NCBI GenBank assembly: GCA_034008185.1
Contig: CM067081.1
Span: 28,208,806 to 28,272,805 of the forward strand
Length of the DNA: 64,000 nucleotides
Direction: 5' to 3'
Source of the DNA: Gorsachius magnificus
Lineage: Eukaryota > Chordata > Aves > Pelecaniformes > Ardeidae
The notes under the pieces were generated by a model. That model was not told where the DNA came from, ran no database searches, and saw nothing but the letters and a program-made list of their open reading frames with translations. The translations under genes and the position numbers were made by a program. Below, piece by piece: positions 54,686 to 64,000 of this stretch. Numbering within the stretch: position 1 is the stretch's first letter; each line of letters opens with the position of its first letter.

Positions 54686-57600
54686 GCCACCCCAAGGGTA
54701 AGTTAAAACATTTTCTAGTGTTTAGGCCCAATAGAGAGCCAGCTGTGAAGAGATCTGTGTACAAACATATACGCTCATGTAAACATTTTAGTTCTGACTG
54801 CTGCCCTCAGAGTGGCATGTGTATTTTGCGGGGAGTCTCAAAAGAGGCTGAACTAAAATAAAACAAAAGCTGGCAAGAAATAAAGACTAGTTAGGGGGGA
54901 AATTTTCAGTCTTTGGAATTTATTGGCCTGTTTCCACCCAGATCCTTGATGGTTCTGCCCTCACACTGCTTATTCAGAGACACATGAGTCAGTGCATTTT
55001 AATATACTTTACGAAAAGAGTTCATAAAAAACTAAAATCAGGAAAACTCATTATCTAAGCTCAGCTACCAATAATAATACACTAACTCAAGTAAAATGAA
55101 TTATAGCAATCAATCAAATCAAAATCAAATTGATATCAAAGCAAACTAATTAGACGCAATAGTAGACAGTGTTCCACAATCTAATTACTTAGATAACACA
55201 AAATGTAGTTATACAGGTCTAGAAAAGATAGTTACCCATTGGCTATAAACCCCAGGAAAATAATTTGACTGAAATCAATCAAATATATAATTTGGTTAGT
55301 TAACTAGCTTAACAATAGAACCAAATTACTACCTAGACCAAAACCTGACAAAATAGTGATTTTTTTTTTTCCTCAAAAAATTATATTCTTATGGGATGAC
55401 TAACCCCTTCCTGCCCTTGTAGCAATATAGACTTCAAAGAACAGAACAGAAAACCAGAAGTCTGACAACTGCTATTTACCAGAAGTCATAAAATGACAGC
55501 TTCATGTCATTCAGGACCTTTAAGTGTATAGCACAGAACATGCCCTAATAAAAAGCTTGATGAGGTATTATATAAGGCTGCTTAAATCCAGGGGAACATT
55601 TCTTTCCAGAAATTTGCCTGCATGGCCATATTATCATTTATGCATATGCCCAAATCATAAGTCAGGATTAAAAGTCTCCTGCTAAATGAGAACAGGAGTG
55701 AAAAATATAAATAGTAACAATAATAGGATTCTCATTGCTGGGAAGGTAAAATCAGAAAGCTGTCATGTGGATTCCCTGGCTTACAAAGGCATGTCTATTC
55801 TAGTGCTCTATAGACTTCTGATCTAGCAGTAATTATGTGAGCTTGGTAATAGCTGAAATACTTTGAGCACCCTTCAGGAAGTTTGTACTTTCTTCTTTGG
55901 GTGGGAAAAGTTCAGAAGAACATACATCACCATATTACAACACAAAAACTTTAAAAACAGATCACCTGAAAATCTTAATAACTAATCTAGCTTCTCAATA
56001 CTCACTTATGAGCTGCTTTCTGGAATATTGTGTAAATCTTTTCTCCTAAAAAATTACTCCTCTCCCAAACATATAATTGTTCCAGCATGTTATTCACAGG
56101 AAAAATATATTTCACAGAGATGGAAGTAGGAAATAATTGATACAGAAAACTTTCACTGTGGAAAACGCATCTTGTCATGATTTCCAGCTGGCAGAGGATT
56201 AATTCTGCACTCTTTTAGGCCAGGTTTTAACTCATCTAGTTTCAAAAGTAATCATTCAGATTTAAATGTACCTGCCACCATTTTATTTTATCAGGTAAGA
56301 TAGGTGGCCCATAAATATGAGCCATCATTTTGGTTTTTATTTTATTTTATTTATCACATTTGCCAGTGAGGAAAAACAGAGGCAATCATCAAGTGGTTAA
56401 AAAGAGAAGTTTGTGGTGTTTACTGTTTTTTTCAAGTAAATAAAATGACAGCCATCTCATACAAGTGAATGTAAGGGGTAAATACTGTAGATATTAACTA
56501 AATTCAGTGGTGCTGCACCTAGATTCAACTGACCTAAATTTAGACAGCTTGCCAAGGTTTCTAAGTTGGAATGTGTTTATCTTGGATGCCTAAAGTTAGT
56601 GGAGAAAGAGAAGAAAAGTCACTGTAAGCAATTTAGTCAAATCTCCATGTTTTTCTTTTGAGTAGAATAGCTGGGTATGATTCTAGGTCTGAACACCTGC
56701 ATTTGAAGAAGTTTCTGAATGAAAGATGTTCAGAAAGTTCATTTTGAAAAGAAAAAAATTGCAAATACTTAGAAGGGAAATCTTTCCAAAACAAGAATGG
56801 CCCATAGCCAGCAAATGATATTTCTTATTTGGTCAAAACCAAAGACAAATATACCAAGGAAGACATGCCCCTACCTTGATTAGGAACATCCCCTGATATG
56901 CAGGTGCCTGTCACTATTGCAAATCAGATACAGCAACAACCTAACTGCGGGCTACATGCCAATCTTGTTTTGGAAAGGTTTCCCTTTGCAGGAAACCTAC
57001 TTCTTAGTCTAATTCCCTTCTAAGTTTGAATACATACAGCAGCAGGTGATGGCCTGCACCATGACCTGTGGCACATGTTCCCTTTGAGATACTGTGCTAA
57101 ACCAACATATCAAACCATTGGAGAAGACTGGAAATCTCATGAAATGTCCTGAAAGATTAAAGAGGCTCACCCATGTTCAAGGGTTATATTGGTACAATCT
57201 GCTATACCTGGTAAGGGAAGTAATACCTACTTTTCCCTGAAATTAGTTTTCTAAATTTACCTTAAACTACATAAAGAACATGACCTTCAAATACATACAC
57301 ACAAGCTATTACAATTAATCATCATTGTGCAGGTATATCCCACATTCTCCATTGTACCCTACCTGCTAACATTGCACAGTTACATATTGAATGTATGAAT
57401 TTCAAATTCAGTTGCTAGTGATGGAGTTTCCATTTGCATTTTTTTTTCCCTAAAGATGAAAGCTTAATATATGAAGCTGAGCACAATCCACATAAACCAA
57501 AGGCAAAATGAGCTATTAGTAACACTGATATATACTTCTACTAAGTAATCTTCATGCTCTGTCTTGAAAGTAGGTAGTTTTTGACTCCATGCATCTACTA

Positions 57601-59924
57601 GAATATCACTGAAACACATACTTTTTTGAAATCCTAGTTTTCAGTCTAAAATTATTCATAGGCAATTCATACTCATTTTTTCTTGTTCTAGCATCTGCTT
57701 ATAGAATAACTTTTCTAACATCCCTTCATAATGCATTTGAAGAAAACGGTATCTTAGGCTCTTTGACTGGGTTTCTGAGTCACACTGGGATTCATCTTAA
57801 TTACTTAATTATCTGAATAGGAAGAAATTGAAATAATGCTATTTTGATACTGAACTTCTGAAATAAAAATATTCATGTGAGCAAGAAACAAAGTAATATT
57901 ACTAATATGAATGAGAACAGTTTGGTGTAGCTATAAAAGCAATGAGTTTTTAAAGACAATGTATGTTTAGATATGGCCTAATAGCTGCAGCATTTTATGT
58001 TTCATCTTCTCACTTATCAGATTGGCATGCTAACATGAGATCAGGCCAATGTTTTCAACAAACAGCACACTGTTCCAAAACATCATGGGTCTAAACATTC
58101 ATTTAAGCACCTTTTAACATGATTTTTAAAAAAATAACATCAGGCATCAGGTTCCATACAAGTCAGTGCAGGCCCTCAGAAAATTGTATTTTATAAAATC
58201 AGAACACATCTCAAAGTGTTTACATATAGATTTTGGAATGTAGGAGATCAACACCAAAGAAATTGGTTTCAGGTTCCAAGTAAGTGCAAGACAGAAGACA
58301 AAGACCTAGGCCAACATGAATTTTTGTTTCCAGGAAAACTTGCTAGAATTAAAGAGAGGCAAAGCGAGAGAGAAAATTGTCTATGAAATTGATAAGAGCG
58401 AACATTTCAGGACCTAATGAAAGAAAAACTTATCCAGAGTAGATATTTAGGGAGAACAGCAGGGCACAAATGAAACTGCAAAGAAAATGGTGAAAAACTA
58501 ACAATGACTCTGTTAGAAATTCCATGTGCAGGGGATGCATTAACTAAATGAGGAACAGATTATTCTGACCTGACAGTAGCATCTTCCCTGAAAGCACAGT
58601 TAGCACATTTCGTCATAGCAAAATGCCCTCCAGCCGTTGCTTCCCTACAACCAAACCGGTGTCCTTGGAAGGGATCTCCACCAGTCCCTGCTGGGCTGTA
58701 CAGGGACACACGACGCACATCACCACCAGGCCAGCCACAGCCAGCTATGCTGAACCGCTGAAGTGGGTTAGTGCTCTGATGTTCTGGCCAACACCACTGA
58801 TTTCTATTCGAGGAAATCTAAAATTATGTAATGACATTCTTTCCATCAAGAGCTCCAGACATGCAATAGGCCTTGACAAATAATCAGGGACTGTTAACAT
58901 AACATCATCCGCCATAAAAACAGTTCATACTGTTTTACCAGAGCTCTGAGGAGAAAAGTAGACAAGTAACTTCAAATCATCCCATTTAAAATGAAGGCTT
59001 GTGACTGGAAAGATTATTCCCTCTGGGAAGCATTAAGGATTGAAATACTCAAAGTCATTTTTTTACAGCAGCAGAAATTTAAGGCTATCAGATGCCTGGG
59101 ACAGCATGTTACTGAAGCACGCATCCCTCAGTCCTCTACACTCACTGCTTGGAACAAGGGGGAAAATGAAATTGCCATTGGCACGTGCTCTGCTTGAGTG
59201 CTTACTCCACACTGGTTAAGTAAGGAAATACTGGAAGAGGTTTTAATATTGTTCGCAGTAACCATTCTCATGGTAAAAATCAGCAACTTGTTCTTCAGAG
59301 GTCAAACCGTTTCCAGACTAATCACACTCAGTTCCTTAGCTAGTGACACAAGTGGGACTAATTCAAGGCTAGTATAATTTAGCCATCGCTTCTGCAGAGT
59401 AGTTCCACTGCTCACTGCACAGTGGCATGTCAAAAAGTACTTAATCAAGCTAATTGTCTGAAAACATAAGGTCAACCTCAAGGTAGAAAAAACAGCTGGT
59501 AATAAACCCCTCTTCTTCTCAGAAACAATTATTTGGTTTGACTGAACGAGGGTATCTTGATCCTGCATATTGTGGAGATCAGTCAGAGCAAAAAATGTTT
59601 GCCCTTTTTACTAGTGGCTTAGCAACTGACAGGACTGGGCGAGAAAAGAAGTTCTAGCAAAACAACAACAACAAAAATGGGCAGTGGATCAAGAAACAGA
59701 ATGTGTCCAGCTGAATATGGTAAATTACATAGAACTGAGAATCACACCTAGAGGCAGGGGACCCTAAAAGTGTACTCATATTTATTTCTGAAAAGCAACC
59801 AACTGTTTGCATGAGAGCTGTGTCAAAGTGCTGCATATATTTGACAATCATTTACTGGCAAGTTGTTGGTATTTTGCTTCAGGCAATCTCATGTCCTTAG
59901 ACTATTGCTTTTTGGAGGATAAAA

Positions 59925-60620
59925 CTGTGGGTGGGATTCAGTTCAGGGTTAAGACACCTTCGTTAAATGTCTAAATATAGACATCGACATTCAAGGTAAG
60001 TCCCTAAACTCCCTCTGTTGTCAGTGTATAGCAAGGACAGGATTAGATTTCCTAAACAGAGAGTCTAATGACCTTTAAGATATCCTACCTGTCTGAGACA
60101 TCCCTGAGGACTGGCCAAAAAGTGTATACCTTCCTTGTCCACAGGTAGAAGGCAAGCAGGATGCCATCTCAGATGTCACTAGACATCCACCTTTAGGCAA
60201 CTTTATCACAGCTTTAGTCAAAAGAATCAGCAGCATTTACACAGTGATTTAACTCACCTTAGGTATCTAAACACTGGTCAGCTGCAACACTTTCTAGGCT
60301 ACACTGTGACCTAGCATATATATGGACACCTGCATATAGACCCTGTGCCTGTCTGGAGTCAAATCCCACACACTGAGCCGAATTCAGTTATCTGAATATT
60401 GGTGTTTAGGGGCATAAGATGATACATTAGTGTATCAAAGATGTCTACAGGGAACTAATAGTCATGACACAAACCCAGTGGAAGACCCATGCCCTTCTGG
60501 AGTGACAGGCAAGGCATGTTTCTGCCCCACACACATCCGCAGTGTGGCTCTTCTTGAAAACCAGTGATGCTGGTAAGCTATCCTGTGCCTCAGATCAGGA
60601 GTCCAAGCTCCAGCTCAGAG
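59925..60620 (+). repeat. unclassified interspersed repeat, copy C
   Basis: The head GGTGGGATTCAGTTCAGGGT then TAAGACACCTTCGTTAAATG aligns with copies A and B. CTGTCTGAGACATCCCTGAG then GACTGGCC (about 60090) parallels TTTCAGATGTCTTGAAGTAT then TCTGGCC in copy A. CTCAGATGTCACTAGACATC then CACCTTTAGG (about 60170) parallels copy A near 7408. AATTCAGTTATCTGAATATT then GGTGTTTAGG (about 60382) is another version of the internal block. Same orientation as A and B. Right edge uncertain. Confidence 0.5.
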
Positions 60621-63059
60621 ACTCCCTGTGGCTGCCCACAGTCACCTCTAATTAATGGTAGCTGGACGCAAAACATCAGTAGGGAAAGAAGAGTCAGTTA
60701 CCTCAACTGGGTCAGGTGAAAGTCCTGACAGGCAGGACACTGACTGTCTCTGCAGCAGGTATCCTCTGCCATGTTGCTCATCTGGAAGAGCCAAGGAGCA
60801 CACTGAGTTTAGATGTCTGCTGGGGAAGGAGGAATGCACTCAATGTGCAGCAAGGCAGCTAACACCAGGGGTGTTACTGTCAAACTGTTCCCTGGCTGCG
60901 CAGTCTATAAAAAGCCACACGCTGGGTCAGAGGGATGGAAAGGAGTATGTCTTTTCTCCCCATTGTGTCAGAAGGTCATTGTGTCTGAGACATCAAAGAT
61001 GCTGGCAACATACTAGAGTGGATGGGGATGCCTGTGCCGTTACACCTCCTTGCATGATCTAGAGTTTGCCATGCACTTGTCACTACTAATAGTGAAGTCA
61101 AGAATGTCTCCCATTAAATCCATACCTGATGAAAAAATTAAGAGATAATACATTAGCAGTCATCGTTTGGCATGTATGAGGCTGTTACAGGCACTGCTCT
61201 GCTTTTGGGGCAATTAAAGTTTTTGCCTTGACACAAAGTGCTAGCAGGCAACAGGGTGTCATCATCCACAGTTTGGTACTCTGTTACTCCACATTTGAGC
61301 AGACGTCAGAGCCCTTCTGGACTGCCATCTGGTTATTTCTGATCTATGATACTGGGCTCATTATTTGCCCCACTAGAGATATATGCTGATAGGATTAAAT
61401 CAGAGGCACCAAGATTTCCCAATAATTTTCATAGATACATGATTATCATATCACATTAGAAAGGCAAACAGCACAGAATGTAAATGATGAATACATATGC
61501 AAGTATTTCAACACCAGGAGAGAAAGTTTCACAGTCCAACACACTTCACTATGCAAAATGCCTTCCAGATATTTAGCTGATACTTTACTTTGCTATCTTT
61601 GACCCCCTTACTTCTAATTATATCCACAATGACCTACTTAAGTAAATTTTACTAACAGCCTGCTTATTGACAACCATTCATCCAAGTTGTTTTCATCTAC
61701 AACATCTATTAATGAGACTTGGGGTATACTGGTTATAAGTCTGCCTTTCACTAGGGGACAATGGGCAAAGCTTTCTAGTGCATTCACAACTTGTTGCTGT
61801 CGTATTTTCAGGGGTGACAGCATCAGATGACTTCAGTATCATGCGCCACCTCTGAAGCAAGAGTCTTTATCCTTACCTTTACCTTCACACTTCTTCAATC
61901 AACTTTTCGTTTCATCCACACCTCTTCTTCAAAAAAAAACCCCAAACCAGACTAAACTAAAAATAGCAAGTGTAAAGGAAAACAAGCGAGCCTTCTTGAG
62001 AAAACTGTTAGCAGCCTATCTGCCAAATTCTAGTTTGTGTCAGGTGAGAAGGTAGAAGTGAAGAATCAAACTGGCTGGTGACCAGCTCTACTTCTACTCT
62101 ACAAGTTCAGTCTGATTTGATGAGAGCAGCTGAGCAATTGCTAAAATAGCTAAACACTGCAACACTGCTTTTAACTGTGCAAAGCAAGCCTGATCAAGAG
62201 CAACCAGCAATGAGGAAGCAGGAGCAGGTGTACCTGTGCCTGCCATGACAAGAACCCCACTGTCTTGGCTATATTCAGAAAACCACCTGCTACTGCAGAT
62301 CTGCGTGGACGGAAGCAAGGCATAAGGCAGGCATCAGTTTGCTTATCAAGACTTGCTTTGTGATCCTTAAAAGCATCTGCAAGCCTTCAGTGGGTCATGG
62401 AAGTGCACTGGAGCATTACTTTTTCTTGCTGTGATGCCTAGAGGAATAGAGACTCTGAGACTGCATCTGCCTCAGCAAATAATGCTGTGCAATAGGACTA
62501 AACCTCTAGAGTGACACAAATATTGCTGAGAGGCCTTTATTTCAGGAGATTTACCTCAGAAGAGCTCTATCCTGGTCCTGTGAGCTGAGTGGTAACAGCT
62601 GGCGTGTGGTAAGCATGCTCCTGGAGTGCATGCTTTGGCTTTGGGTCCTGTGAAGGAATCTAGTCCACATGTTCCAGGCTGCTCTGCAGTGCCAAACAAA
62701 GCTTGGTAGGAGGAGGAAAATCAGGAGATTCACTTAGAGGGTACTCTGCTGACCTGATACCAGACTAATATAGATGCATCTACAATAACTGAATCTCATA
62801 ATTTTCAGAGTTGAAACTCTAGCACTGACATAAATTGCTCTGATCATTAGATACCCAAGAAACTTCCCCCTGGTTGATTGGTACTTTAGAGTATTGCAGT
62901 TATTTCCATGGGTTCTGGTGGCTAATATATGCAGCTGATTATTTTTTTTAAGAAACACTTGGCTTGTATCAAGGGAAGGGTTCAGTTACCTATGCGACAG
63001 CATGATCCTTAGTGCATGAATAGGTTCTTACTCTACGCACTAAAACACTTAATTGCTTC

Positions 63060-64000
63060 AGGATGGGGTCTCAACATGACAGCATTTCAAAAAGATATAG
63101 CCAAGGAGAGCACATACTTGGAAGGGCATGCAGGAAGGGCATTGCCACCCTACCAGCTCAAAAGGTGAGTTCAGTTGGTGTCCATCACCCTCCCAGAAGC
63201 AATTTAGCTGTGTGAGGTGTGGCCAAGTGGATGATCTGCTCAGCTTGGTGGCAGAGCTTTGAGAGGAAGTGGACCAGTTAAGGAGCATCAGGGAGTCTGA
63301 GAAAGGGCTAGACTGGTGGAACGATGCTCTGCCCTCCCTGAGACAGAAACAGGAACAGCCACCAGAAAAAAAAAAGAAGATCAAGGGGATCCTGTATCTT
63401 CCCCCTGCCAGGCAGAAGGCAGAAACTTAAAGGAAAGGAGTGAATGGAGGCAAGTCTGCACTCAGGGTGGCAGGCAAACCCCCTCTTTTCCTGCCTCACC
63501 TTCCCAGGTGCCTCTGTACAACAGGTATGAGACTTTGGAATTGGAAGGTCAGTCAACTAATGATGTGGATAATGGTCCATCTACACCAGAGCTGTTGCCA
63601 AGGTCAGAAAGGCCTACCCGCATATCATGACCACCTACACAATGAAGAAAAGATGGGTTATAGTTGTAGGTGACTCACTTCTGAGGGGAACAGAGGGTCC
63701 AATATGCTGGACAGACCCTCCTCTTAGGGGGGTCTGCTCCCTCCCTGGCATTCTGGTCAAGGACATCACTAGGAAGCTTCCTAGCTTAGTACGGTCCTTG
63801 GACTATTACTCGTTATTCCTCTTCCATGTGGGTGGTGGTGAAGCTGCAACACGCAGTCCAAGGGCTATCAAAAGAGACTTCAGGGCCTTGGGACAGTAAG
63901 GGAATCCAGAGCATGGGTAATTTTTTCCTCTATCTTTCCAGCTGCAGGCAGTGGCATTGGAAGAAACAGATGGACCTAGTCTATTAATACATGGATCTGT
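63060..64000 (+). mobile_element. CR1 LINE 5' segment with degenerate ORF1 (runs off the right edge)
   Basis: Broken frames read as avian CR1 ORF1. First comes a Cys-containing start SCVRCGQVDDLLSLVAEL (from about 63206), interrupted by TGA at 63260, then a coiled-coil-like EEVDQLRSIRESEKGLDWW. In a second frame come VPLYNRYETLELEG and GPSTPELLPRSERPT (about 63508-63626). In a third frame come KKRWVIVVGDSLLRGTEG and AIKRDFRALGQ (63640-63899). Back in the first frame is FSSIFPAAGSGIGRNRWT (from 63923), followed by a stop. GDS matches block I of the SGNH/GDSL esterase fold known in CR1 ORF1. The expected later Asn-bearing motif reads HVGGGEAATR and seems degraded. At least two stops and three frame changes make it a relic. 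Confidence 0.85.

Larger units (their letters stand above)
44057..64000 (-). other. TRPC4: TRPC4 intron upstream of the first coding exon (partial)
   Basis: Everything right of the acceptor at 44057 is taken as intron preceding the first coding exon, continuing past the window edge. Contents are a poly-A run at 45219, CR1 fragments at 46976-47492 and 48779-49480, an unclassified repeat at 59925-60620 and a 5' CR1 segment from about 63060 to the edge. The stretches 44100-46970, 47500-48770, 49500-59900 and 60650-63050 are AT-rich and contain no gene I recognise. I saw no CpG island or TATA-like promoter that would mark the first exon. Intron status is inferred from the acceptor and from the known gene structure. 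Confidence 0.75.

Noticed and set aside
60655..61062. 135-codon plus-strand frame
   Set aside because: Adjoins the unclassified repeat, resembles no protein, and lacks supporting splice or promoter signals.

Overview
This is vertebrate nuclear DNA, most likely from a bird. The window is AT-rich and almost wholly non-coding. It carries many 5'-truncated CR1 LINE fragments, several ending in the octamer tail (ATTCTATG)n typical of sauropsid CR1. It also contains two exons of a gene whose protein is nearly identical to mammalian TRPC4. Turtles and crocodiles also carry CR1, so 'bird' is an inference from the tail type and the low overall repeat load.

Layout: the only host gene I can support is TRPC4, a non-selective, receptor-operated cation channel subunit, and it lies on the minus strand. 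Reading the transcript from right to left: 64000-44057 is intron upstream of the first coding exon (a non-coding first exon and promoter must lie beyond the window). 44056-43652 is a short 5'UTR plus codons 1-126. 43651-20108 is a 23.5 kb intron. 20107-19589 is codons 127-299. 19588-1 is the next intron. The two exons encode the N-terminal ankyrin repeats, the zinc-binding H-C-C-C site and the following helical linker. The membrane channel domain lies left of the window.

The introns hold nine CR1 pieces on both strands. Three are notable: a 1.1 kb copy at 2770-3905 that reaches the reverse-transcriptase core, a pair of 0.6-0.7 kb copies around exon 2, and a 5' CR1 segment at the right edge (about 63060-64000) that still shows ORF1 with its GDS esterase motif. 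Three diverged copies of an interspersed repeat I cannot classify lie at about 7100, 32600 and 59930. There are also microsatellites, homopolymer runs and one 28-bp tandem repeat. Everything else is unremarkable intronic sequence in which I see no gene.

I found no undescribed multi-gene system. The best leads are the unclassified repeat family, a two-codon upstream ORF with strong context three bases before the TRPC4 start, the CR1 copies flanking the start-codon exon in direct and inverted arrangement, and the rare 5' CR1 segment.
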